Assembly: GCA_023442465.1 (NCBI GenBank)
Contig: JAEZZQ010000034.1
Location: 1-64,000 of the forward strand
Length of the DNA stretch: 64,000 bases
Origin: Bacillota bacterium
GTDB lineage: Bacteria > Bacillota > Clostridia > Lachnospirales > Lachnospiraceae
Reading direction: 5' to 3'
A program made the position numbers and the translations under genes. The notes under the pieces are model-generated. The model saw nothing but the letters and a program-made list of their open reading frames with translations, made no database searches and was not told the DNA's origin. Shown here piece by piece: positions 24,225 through 32,119 of the stretch (position 1 is the stretch's first letter; each line of letters begins with the position of its first letter).

Positions 24225-25313
24225 ATGATTTCAAATCAAATATTACAAAATACAATCGATGGTCTTAAGGCAATTGCCAGAGTAGAATTATGTGTAATGG
24301 ATGTAGACGGCAAAGAGGTAGCATCTACTGCAGCAGGCATGGAGAGCTGTTCCGCGGCAGCCGTAGAATTTGTGAGTTCTGCAGCGGATTCCCAAGAGAT
24401 ACAAGGATATCAGTACTTCAAGATATTCGACGAGCAGCAGCTGGAGTATATCCTGATTGCCGGCGGAGCAGGCGAAGATGTGTATATGGTCGGAAAGATG
24501 GTTGCTTTTCAGATTCAGGGCCTTCTGATCGCGTACAAGGAACGTTTCGATAAGGATAATTTTATTAAGAATCTTCTGCTGGATAATCTGCTTTTGGTAG
24601 ATATTTACAGCCGCGCCAAAAAGCTGCATATACAGACGGACGGAAAACGGGTCGTCATGATTATAGAGACCGAAAATGGGAAAGACAGCAATGTTTTAGA
24701 ACTCATGCGGACATATTATGGAAATAATAGCAAAGATTTCATTACCGCAGTGGATGAAAATAATGTTATAGTAGTAAAGGATCTGTCGGAAGGTGACAGC
24801 ATCAAGGAAATCGATAAGACTGCCCGGAGCGCAGAGGCCTATCTTTTGAAAGAAGGAATGAAAAACATTCGTATTTCTTTCGGAACCACGGTTAATGAGA
24901 TCAAAGAGGTAAGCCGTTCCTATAAGGAAGCTAAGATGGCGCTGGACGTTGGAAAGATATTCTTCGATGAAAGGGATATCGTTGCTTACAGTGAGCTGGG
25001 AATCGGACGTTTGATTTATCAGCTTCCTATCCCTCTATGCAAGATGTTCATAAAGGAAATTTTCGGAGGAAAGAGTCCGGATGATTTTGACGAGGAGACC
25101 CTTACGACAATCAATAAATTTTTCGAGAACAGCTTAAACGTATCGGAGACGTCGAGACAGCTTTTCATTCATAGAAATACTCTTGTATACAGACTGGATA
25201 AGCTGCAAAAGAGCACCGGTCTGGATCTTAGAGTGTTCGAGGATGCGATTACTTTTAAGATTGCGCTTATGGTCGTAAAGTATATGAAGTATATGGAAAC
25301 TTTTGAATATTGA
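24225..25313 (+). CDS. PucR/CdaR-type helix-turn-helix regulator
   Basis: A 362-residue regulator. The C-terminus (about 305-355) carries the PucR-type helix-turn-helix: NVSETSRQLFIHRNTLVYRL followed by DKLQKSTGLDL. The middle (about 120-290) resembles the GGDEF-like domain of CdaR/PucR proteins (IRISFGTTVNEIKEVSRSYK). The N-terminal 100 residues look like a sugar-diacid-type or GAF-like sensor. A GGAGCGGGG site lies before ATG 24225. The ligand and targets are unknown. It precedes ftsE with a family 1 repeat in between, so co-transcription is uncertain. The 24000-24224 spacer is AT-rich; I could not place its promoter with confidence. Confidence 0.8.
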   Translation: MISNQILQNTIDGLKAIARVELCVMDVDGKEVASTAAGMESCSAAAVEFVSSAADSQEIQGYQYFKIFDEQQLEYILIAGGAGEDVYMVGKMVAFQIQGLLIAYKERFDKDNFIKNLLLDNLLLVDIYSRAKKLHIQTDGKRVVMIIETENGKDSNVLELMRTYYGNNSKDFITAVDENNVIVVKDLSEGDSIKEIDKTARSAEAYLLKEGMKNIRISFGTTVNEIKEVSRSYKEAKMALDVGKIFFDERDIVAYSELGIGRLIYQLPIPLCKMFIKEIFGGKSPDDFDEETLTTINKFFENSLNVSETSRQLFIHRNTLVYRLDKLQKSTGLDLRVFEDAITFKIALMVVKYMKYMETFEY

Positions 25314-25322
25314 TAAATACGG

Positions 25323-25471
25323 GTTACTGTTTACACAGTAGCTTAACACTTGCTGTTAAGCTACGTAAGAATGTGATGCAAGAGATGATTTCTGCTTCGC
25401 GAAGCAAATTTAAATGCAAAAGTTTGCATTGCAGAACATCATGCGTTGCTGAGAACGGAGTGAACAGTAAC
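25323..25471 (+). repeat. Intergenic structured repeat family 1, copy B (149 bp, with insertion)
   Basis: It starts GTTACTGTTTACAC and ends GTGAACAGTAAC. It matches copy A except for an extra 16 bases or so inside the second hairpin, where ATGCAAAAGTTTGCAT forms its own palindrome. It lies between the PucR-type gene and ftsE. Confidence 0.9.
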
Positions 25472-25534
25472 AAAAACGGCTGAGCTATTATCAGAAAGAG
25501 ACAAAAAGGATAAAACAATTAGGGGTGAATAACT

Positions 25535-26281
25535 TTGGCTGAAAAAGAAAGAAAGAGACGAAGAGGGAAAAAGCAGGCTGATCTTGGGAATGAAATCATT
25601 ACCCTCGAAAATGTCAGCAAAGCATATGCAACAGGAGCGCCGGCATTAAACGGCGTCAGCTTACATATTAATAAAGGAGAGTTCGTATTTATTGTAGGCG
25701 ACAGCGGTTCCGGCAAATCGACCTTAATCAAGCTCCTTCTCAGGGAATTGACGCCGACATCAGGGAACATCAGCGTTATGGGGTATGATTTGGTGAAAAT
25801 CAGACATCGTAAGATTCCGAAGTTCAGAAGAAATCTGGGAATCGTGTTTCAGGATTTCCGGCTTTTGAAGGATAGGAACGTGTATGAGAATGTGGCCTTC
25901 GCCCAGCGCATCATTCAAGTATCCAATAAAGAAATAAAACGAAATGTACCGAGCGTTCTGTCTATGGTAGGACTTGCAGGAAAGTATAAAGCGAAGCCGA
26001 GGCAGCTTTCCGGCGGCGAGCAGCAAAGGGTTGCTCTTGCCAGGGCGTTGGTCAACAGACCCACTATATTGCTTGCCGATGAGCCTACGGGTAATCTGGA
26101 TCCGAAGAATTCATGGGAAATCATGAAGCTTTTGGAACAGATTAATGAAAATGGCACAACGGTTCTGGTGGTAACACACAATAGGGAAATTGTGAATTCC
26201 ATGCAGAAAAGAGTCGTTACAATGAAACGTGGTATCGTTGTAAGCGATGAGGAAAAAGGTGGTTATATCGATGAGAATTAG
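25535..26281 (+). CDS. ftsE: Cell division ATP-binding protein FtsE
   Basis: A 248-residue ABC ATPase. Walker A GDSGSGKST, Q-loop FQDFRLLKDRNVYENVAF (family-typical), signature LSGGEQQRVALARAL and Walker B ILLADEPTGNLDP are intact. With FtsX it forms a membrane complex that does not transport but uses ATP to switch on cell-wall hydrolases at the division site or side wall. The start is TTG 25535 behind AGGGGTG, with a basic 20-residue N-terminal tail. The end overlaps the ftsX start by 11 bases. The next gene after ftsX is an M23 hydrolase with coiled coil, the expected partner. Confidence 0.93.
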   Translation: MAEKERKRRRGKKQADLGNEIITLENVSKAYATGAPALNGVSLHINKGEFVFIVGDSGSGKSTLIKLLLRELTPTSGNISVMGYDLVKIRHRKIPKFRRNLGIVFQDFRLLKDRNVYENVAFAQRIIQVSNKEIKRNVPSVLSMVGLAGKYKAKPRQLSGGEQQRVALARALVNRPTILLADEPTGNLDPKNSWEIMKLLEQINENGTTVLVVTHNREIVNSMQKRVVTMKRGIVVSDEEKGGYIDEN

Positions 26282-27167
26282 TACATTTTTTTATACTATC
26301 GGACAGGGATTCCGCAATATTATAAGAAATAAGTGGTTTTCCCTCGCTTCTATTGCCACAATCGGCGCATGCTTGTTTCTATTCGGTTTGTTCTATGCGA
26401 TTATTACGAATTTCCAGCATATTGTGAAGACGGCGGAAGAAGGCGTGTCGGTTACTGTATTCTTTGACGAAGGAGTAAACGATACGAGAATTGCCGAAAT
26501 CGGCGACATGATCGCGAAAAGAGTGGAGGTTTCAGATGTGAAATTCGTTTCTGCGCAGGAGGCTTGGGAAAGCTTTAAGGAAGATTACTTAGGGGAATAT
26601 GCGGACGGTTTTACAGAAAACCCTCTGGCGGATTCTGCGCACTATGAGATTTATTTAAACGATGTATCCCTGCAGCCGGCCCTTGTCACTTATCTGGAAT
26701 CTATCGACGACATAAGAAGAATTAATAAGTCGGAAATCACGGCGACTACTTTAAGCGGAGTGAACGCCTTGATTGCCTATGTTTCCATCGGCATTATCGG
26801 AATTCTTTTCGCGGTGTCCATATTCCTTATAAGCAATACGGTAACGATAGGAATTTCGGTGCGTAAGGAAGAGATTAACATTATGAAATATATAGGGGCG
26901 ACGGACTTTTTCGTCAGGTCACCGTTTGTTATTGAGGGAATGCTGATTGGGATAATAGGCTCAATGGTTCCGTTGGGGCTGATTTATTTCATATACAATA
27001 ATGTTATTCTTTATGTATCGGAGAGGTTTTCCATGCTGGCACAGCTTTTGAGCTTTTTACCTGTAGAGACGATTTTCAATACATTAGCCCCCGTATCCAT
27101 TGCTATGGGCGTTGGAATCGGCTTCCTGGGAAGTATCGTAACTGTTAGAAAGCACTTAAGAGTATAG
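26271..27167 (+). CDS. ftsX: Cell division membrane protein FtsX
   Basis: A 298-residue membrane protein with the FtsX layout: a cytoplasmic start, one membrane segment (about 22-45), an extracellular domain of about 110 residues (VSVTVFFDEGVNDTRIAEIG onward), then three membrane segments. I choose ATG 26271 (MRISTFFYTIGQG) because AAAGGTGG precedes it by seven bases. The extracellular domain would contact the coiled coil of the hydrolase encoded next and pass on the ATP-driven movement of FtsE. Confidence 0.92.
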   Translation: MRISTFFYTIGQGFRNIIRNKWFSLASIATIGACLFLFGLFYAIITNFQHIVKTAEEGVSVTVFFDEGVNDTRIAEIGDMIAKRVEVSDVKFVSAQEAWESFKEDYLGEYADGFTENPLADSAHYEIYLNDVSLQPALVTYLESIDDIRRINKSEITATTLSGVNALIAYVSIGIIGILFAVSIFLISNTVTIGISVRKEEINIMKYIGATDFFVRSPFVIEGMLIGIIGSMVPLGLIYFIYNNVILYVSERFSMLAQLLSFLPVETIFNTLAPVSIAMGVGIGFLGSIVTVRKHLRV

Positions 27168-27179
27168 GGAATATTGCAT

Positions 27180-28409
27180 ATGAAACAATGGAGGAAGATT
27201 CTGTGCGCTGTACTTTGCATTCCTGTCATCGTTCAAGCAGCTTTTTTCTTCATTCCGGCTTCGATAGAAGCCCGGGCTTCTGAGCTTACGAATGACAGCA
27301 TCAAGCAGAAGGAAGAAGAAATAGAAAACGCGCGGGAATTGAAAAACAAACTGCAGTCGGATCTTACGGATGTTAAGAAGATAAAAGAGGAACTGGAAGC
27401 TTCAAAAAATAATCTGACCGCTTATGTGACCCAGCTCGACGGGCAGCTTACGACCATTCAGGAAAAAATTGCTGATTTGAAGGATAAGATGGCAGAAAAG
27501 GAAGAAGAAATTTCAGTAACGGAGCAAGAACTGGAAGCAGCGGTCGCTGATCAGGAAAATCAATACGATGCGATGAAAAAAAGAATTAAGTTCATGTATG
27601 AAAAGGGAGATAACCTGTACATGGAACTGCTTTTTTCCTCTTCCAGCTTCGGTGAAATGCTCAATAAGGCGGAGTATATAGAGATGCTTTCCTCCTATGA
27701 CAGAAAGATGCTGGATGAATATGTAGCAACGCGAAAGCTGATCGAGTTATACAAGGAGCAGCTTGAAGAAGACAGAGATTACCTTGTGGAAGCCAAGGCG
27801 GGAGTAGAGCAGGAAGAAGCCTCCTTAGGTGAGTTGATAGACGAAAAGGAAAGGACGATTACAGAGGTTTCCACCGATATAACGAATAAAGAAGCGGCGA
27901 TTGCGGAATACGAGGCCGATATTGCGGAGCAGAATGAGACGATATCCGCGTTGGAGAAGGTGGTTGCAGAAGAAAAGGCGAAGCTGGCCGCAGAAAACAA
28001 CCTAAGATACGACGGCGGTATTTTTAGCTGGCCGGCGCCTTCCTATACGAGGATCAGTGACGATTACGGCACTCGTATCCATCCGATTCTCGGAGTGGAG
28101 CAGTTTCATAACGGTGTGGATATGGCAGCACCGGGGGGCTCACCGATTTTGGCTGCATACGATGGAAATGTGGTTGCTTCGGATTACAGCGGCTCCATGG
28201 GTAATTATATTATGATTGACCATGGCGACGGATTGTATACAATTTATATGCACGCATCCGCGCTATACGTTTCAAAAGGCGATTTTGTAACAAAGGGGCA
28301 AAATATTGCTGCGGTGGGTTCGACAGGCCGTTCTACCGGTAACCATCTCCATTTCAGCGTACGTTTAAACGGAAGTTATGTTTCACCTTGGAACTACTTG
28401 AGTAAATAA
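27180..28409 (+). CDS. Secreted M23 peptidoglycan hydrolase with coiled-coil domain (EnvC/PcsB-like role)
   Basis: About 409 residues: an N-terminal signal peptide (ending near residue 33), a long coiled coil (about 35-270, Lys/Glu-rich, broken near 120-190) and a C-terminal LytM/M23 domain. The zinc ligands are visible: His/Asp in FHNGVDMAAPGG and HxH in TGNHLHFSV. Unlike E. coli EnvC, whose LytM site is degenerate and which only activates amidases, this protein keeps its catalytic residues and may cut wall peptides itself. It sits right after ftsEX, so it is the probable FtsEX-controlled hydrolase. ATG 27180 is chosen; a TTG two codons earlier is also possible. Confidence 0.88.
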   Translation: MKQWRKILCAVLCIPVIVQAAFFFIPASIEARASELTNDSIKQKEEEIENARELKNKLQSDLTDVKKIKEELEASKNNLTAYVTQLDGQLTTIQEKIADLKDKMAEKEEEISVTEQELEAAVADQENQYDAMKKRIKFMYEKGDNLYMELLFSSSSFGEMLNKAEYIEMLSSYDRKMLDEYVATRKLIELYKEQLEEDRDYLVEAKAGVEQEEASLGELIDEKERTITEVSTDITNKEAAIAEYEADIAEQNETISALEKVVAEEKAKLAAENNLRYDGGIFSWPAPSYTRISDDYGTRIHPILGVEQFHNGVDMAAPGGSPILAAYDGNVVASDYSGSMGNYIMIDHGDGLYTIYMHASALYVSKGDFVTKGQNIAAVGSTGRSTGNHLHFSVRLNGSYVSPWNYLSK

Positions 28410-28425
28410 TTGGAGATGATAGAAC

Positions 28426-29754
28426 ATGAAATATAAATTAAACAATGATTCTGAGGAATATAAGAATAGCCCGGAGAACGATAAGAAGAACAAAGATAAT
28501 TTACAGGATAAAAATGGCAAGGGTGGTTTTTTCAGCGGAATCTTTACCGGAGTGCTTCTCAGTCTCTTAGTTGCGAGCTGTATATTTACGGTAAAACAGA
28601 TTTACACAACGCATCAATCGAAGGAAGCCAGTGAGGTTGCGAGTACGGACACAGCAGCGCCTGCGGAAATTGTAAGCGATCTTACAATGTCTAAGCTGCG
28701 CGCCATCGAGGATGCCATCGGCACCTATTATTACAAAGAGGATGTGGATGTGCAGAAGATGATTGACGGGATGTACGAAGGCGTGGTGGCATCCCTGGAC
28801 GATCCGTATTCTACTTATTATACGCAGGAGGACGTTCAGCGGCTGATGGAGGAGACGGAGGGCATCTATTACGGCATAGGAGCGTATGTTGGCATGAATG
28901 CGGACACCGGACTGGCGCAGATCAGCGGAGTGATAGACGGTACACCGGCACAGGAAGCGGGACTTCGGGACGGAGATATCATTTATAAGGTAGATGATGT
29001 GGATGTGCAGGGGCTGGAGCTTTCGGAGGTAGTGAGCAAAATCAAAGGACTGGAAGGAACAACGGTACATCTTACTTTATATAGAGAGGGCGAAAACGAT
29101 TATCTGCAGTTCGATATAGAGAGAAGAAAGATAGAAAGCCCTACGGTTAACCATGAAATGTTCGATAACAACATCGGCTATCTTCAGATTACGGAATTCG
29201 ATGACATTACCTTAGACCAGTTTACGGAGGCTATGGCGGTTCTTAGAGGGCAGGGGATGAAAGGTTTAGTGCTCGATTTGCGCTCTAATCCGGGCGGCAA
29301 CTTAAGTACGGTTACGGAGATTGCCAGACAGATGCTCCCCAAGGGTTTGATCGTATATACGGAGGATAGAGAAGGAAACCGGACAGAATATTCCAGCGAT
29401 GGAACTAAGGTGTTCGATTTGCCCCTGGTCGTTCTCGTTAACGGATATTCGGCCAGCGCATCGGAAATATTGGCGGGAGCTATTAAGGACTACAGCATAG
29501 GAGAGTTGGTGGGAACTACTACATTTGGAAAGGGAATCGTGCAGAGAGTACTTTCCTTGTCGGATGGAACGGCCCTTAAGCTCACAGTGAGCAGCTATTT
29601 CACGCCGAAGGGAAATAATATTCACGGAATCGGCATTGAACCGGATGAGGTCTGTGAGTTTGACAGTGACCAGTATTACAATAACGGTTATGATAACCAG
29701 TTAGAGCGCGCGAAGGAGATCATCGCGGAGAAAATCGCTTCTGTAACAAATTAA
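28426..29754 (+). CDS. ctpA: S41 C-terminal processing peptidase (CtpA-like)
   Basis: A 442-residue protein. One membrane anchor lies at about residues 34-56, a PDZ domain at about 130-220 (YGIGAYVGMNADTGLAQISG) and the S41 protease core after that. The catalytic Ser lies in NGYSASASEILAGA (near 343) and the Lys in TFGKGIVQR (near 367). It cleaves exported proteins near their C-termini outside the membrane. It follows the M23 hydrolase by 16 bases, and Ctp proteases often control the amount of such hydrolases, so the four-gene group ftsE-ftsX-M23-ctpA reads as a cell-wall remodelling unit. Confidence 0.92.
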   Translation: MKYKLNNDSEEYKNSPENDKKNKDNLQDKNGKGGFFSGIFTGVLLSLLVASCIFTVKQIYTTHQSKEASEVASTDTAAPAEIVSDLTMSKLRAIEDAIGTYYYKEDVDVQKMIDGMYEGVVASLDDPYSTYYTQEDVQRLMEETEGIYYGIGAYVGMNADTGLAQISGVIDGTPAQEAGLRDGDIIYKVDDVDVQGLELSEVVSKIKGLEGTTVHLTLYREGENDYLQFDIERRKIESPTVNHEMFDNNIGYLQITEFDDITLDQFTEAMAVLRGQGMKGLVLDLRSNPGGNLSTVTEIARQMLPKGLIVYTEDREGNRTEYSSDGTKVFDLPLVVLVNGYSASASEILAGAIKDYSIGELVGTTTFGKGIVQRVLSLSDGTALKLTVSSYFTPKGNNIHGIGIEPDEVCEFDSDQYYNNGYDNQLERAKEIIAEKIASVTN

Positions 29755-29782
29755 ATTGCAAAGAAATTATAACTATGAAAAG

Positions 29783-29915
29783 GTTACTGTTCACTCCGTT
29801 CTCAGTAACGCATGATTTCTGCATTTAAATTCGCTTCGCGAAGCAGAAATCATCTCATGCATCACGTTGTTACGCAGCTTAACAGCAAGTGTTAAACTAC
29901 TGTGTGAACAGTAAC
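29783..29915 (-). repeat. Intergenic structured repeat family 1, copy C (133 bp, inverted)
   Basis: The same element as copy A in the opposite orientation: GTTACTGTTCAC (29783-29794) to GTGAACAGTAAC (29904-29915). It lies between ctpA and uvrB and is followed directly by a strong terminator hairpin. Confidence 0.9.
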
Positions 29916-29918
29916 ATG

Positions 29919-29958
29919 AAAAGTACAGAACAAATGTTCTAATTTGTTCTGTACTTTT
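29919..29958. terminator. Strong terminator hairpin after ctpA
   Basis: AAAAGTACAGAACAAA (29919-29934) pairs perfectly with TTTGTTCTGTACTTTT (29943-29958) around an eight-base loop. Confidence 0.9.
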
Positions 29959-30049
29959 ATTATGCTTTGTGGTAGAATAGATTTCGTATAATACGGAAAC
30001 GCTCATTGCAGCATAAAATTTATGATAAATATAATATAAGGAGAATTCT

Positions 30050-32038
30050 ATGGATCACTTTCATTTAGTATCAGAATATGCTCCTACCGGAGATCAGCCT
30101 CAGGCTATTGCTGAACTCGTAGAAGGTTTTAAGAATGGAAATCAATTTCAGACTTTGCTTGGAGTTACCGGGTCGGGCAAGACATTTACAATGGCGAACA
30201 TTATAGCGGCTTTGAACAAGCCGACGCTGATTATCGCACATAACAAGACACTTGCGGGACAGTTGTATGGGGAGTTCAGAGAGTTCTTTCCGGATAATGC
30301 GGTGGAATACTTCGTCTCTTATTACGATTATTATCAGCCGGAGGCTTATGTCCCCTCCTCCGATACGTATATAGCCAAGGATTCCTCTATCAACGATGAG
30401 ATTGATAAGCTGCGCCTTTCCGCGACGGCTTCTTTGACGGAGCGAAGGGATGTGGTTGTGGTGGCCAGCGTTTCCTGTATTTATGGTTTGGGAAGCCCTG
30501 ACGATTATCAGGAGATGATCGTATCGCTTAGGCCTGGGATGATAAAGGACAGGGACCAGGTCATTAGAGAACTGATCGACATACAGTATGATAGGAACGA
30601 TATGGACGTGGATAGAGGGTGCTTTCGCGTGCGGGGTGACAGTGTTGAGATTTATCCGGCACAGGGCGGCGATTACTTGGTCCGGGTGGAGTTTTTCGGC
30701 GATGAGATAGAGCGTATCGTAGAGACGGATCCTCTTACCGGTCAGGTACATGCGGCCTTGGATCACGTGGCTATTTTCCCGGCGTCCCATTATGTGGTAT
30801 CTCAGGAGAAGATAGGTGCAGCCTGCAAGAATATCGAAGAGGAACTGGAGGAAAGAGTTCGATTTTTGAAGAGCGAGGACAAGCTGTTAGAGGCCCAGCG
30901 GATTTCAGAACGCACCAATTTTGATATCGAGATGCTCAGAGAGACCGGTTTTTGCTCCGGCATCGAGAACTACTCCAGACATTTGAATGGAATGGAGCCG
31001 GGAGCGACTCCGCTTACCCTTATGGATTATTTTAAAGACGATTATCTTATTATTATAGATGAATCTCATATGACGGTTCCCCAGATACGGGGAATGTTTG
31101 CCGGCGACCGTTCCAGAAAGAATACGTTGGTGGATTACGGATTCCGTCTGCCCTCCGCTTTGGACAACCGTCCGCTCAATTTTGAGGAATTTGAGGGCCA
31201 TATTGATCAGCTTCTATTCGTTTCGGCAACGCCCTCTAATTACGAAAGCGAGCATGAATTGCTGCGCGCGGAGCAGATTATCCGGCCTACAGGCTTGCTG
31301 GACCCGGAGGTGGACGTACGTCCGGTGGAAGGACAGATTGACGATCTCGTTTCGGAAGTGAACAAAGAGGTGGAGAAGAAGAACAAGGTGTTGGTCACTA
31401 CGCTTACCAAGCGTATGGCGGAAGACTTGACAGATTATATGAAGGAAGTGGGCATCCGCGTGAAATATCTTCATTCCGACATCGACACTCTGGAACGGGC
31501 GGAGATTATCCGGGATATGCGTTTGGATGTTTTTGATGTGCTGGTAGGCATCAACTTGCTGAGGGAAGGCTTGGATATCCCCGAGATTTCGCTTGTAGCC
31601 ATTCTGGATGCGGATAAGGAGGGCTTCCTGCGTTCGGAGACATCTCTGATACAGACGATAGGACGTGCGGCACGAAATGCCGAAGGTCATGTAATCATGT
31701 ATGCGGATAAGATTACCGACTCCATGCGAGCAGCGCTCTCAGAGACAGAGCGCCGGCGTGAGATACAGAAGAAATTTAATGACGAGCACGGAATAACTCC
31801 CCAGACGATTAAGAAAGCGGTAAGGGATTTAATCAGCATATCCAAGGTAATAGCAAAGGAAGAACTGCGTTTCGAGAAGGATCCGGAATCTATGGACCGT
31901 CAGGAATTGGAGAAGCTGATAGGAGATGTTCAAAAGAAAATGAAGCAGGCGGCGGCAGACTTGAACTTCGAGGCGGCGGCGGAGCTGCGTGACAAGATGG
32001 TGGAGCTGAAAAAGCAGCTCGCATCGATAGAAGAATGA
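30050..32038 (+). CDS. uvrB: Excinuclease ABC subunit B
   Basis: A 662-residue UvrB of normal length. Walker A GVTGSGKTFTMA, the damage-verifying beta-hairpin YYDYYQPEAYVPSSDTYI, the DESH box (IIIDESHMTVPQIRG), helicase motif VI (IQTIGRAARN) and the C-terminal UVR domain that contacts UvrC (AAADLNFEAAAELRDKM) are all present. It verifies DNA damage delivered by UvrA and recruits UvrC in nucleotide excision repair. AAGGAG precedes ATG 30050. It is followed by uvrA, with a 27-nt repeat end in the 81-base gap. Confidence 0.97.
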   Translation: MDHFHLVSEYAPTGDQPQAIAELVEGFKNGNQFQTLLGVTGSGKTFTMANIIAALNKPTLIIAHNKTLAGQLYGEFREFFPDNAVEYFVSYYDYYQPEAYVPSSDTYIAKDSSINDEIDKLRLSATASLTERRDVVVVASVSCIYGLGSPDDYQEMIVSLRPGMIKDRDQVIRELIDIQYDRNDMDVDRGCFRVRGDSVEIYPAQGGDYLVRVEFFGDEIERIVETDPLTGQVHAALDHVAIFPASHYVVSQEKIGAACKNIEEELEERVRFLKSEDKLLEAQRISERTNFDIEMLRETGFCSGIENYSRHLNGMEPGATPLTLMDYFKDDYLIIIDESHMTVPQIRGMFAGDRSRKNTLVDYGFRLPSALDNRPLNFEEFEGHIDQLLFVSATPSNYESEHELLRAEQIIRPTGLLDPEVDVRPVEGQIDDLVSEVNKEVEKKNKVLVTTLTKRMAEDLTDYMKEVGIRVKYLHSDIDTLERAEIIRDMRLDVFDVLVGINLLREGLDIPEISLVAILDADKEGFLRSETSLIQTIGRAARNAEGHVIMYADKITDSMRAALSETERRREIQKKFNDEHGITPQTIKKAVRDLISISKVIAKEELRFEKDPESMDRQELEKLIGDVQKKMKQAAADLNFEAAAELRDKMVELKKQLASIEE

Positions 32039-32075
32039 CATTTGAGAAGTCATGAAAAACGAAGGAAAGGATATG

Positions 32076-32102
32076 GTTACTGAGAACGGAGTGAACAGTA
32101 AC
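32076..32102 (+). repeat. Intergenic repeat family 1, solo 27-nt end (copy D)
   Basis: GTTACTGAGAACGG and the following bases, ending GTGAACAGTAAC at 32102, equal exactly the last 27 nt of copy F. The unit is itself a hairpin (GTTACTG/CAGTAAC). It sits directly before the uvrA ribosome binding site at 32110-32114. Confidence 0.85.
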
Positions 32103-32119
32103 ATGATATGGAGGCTATT

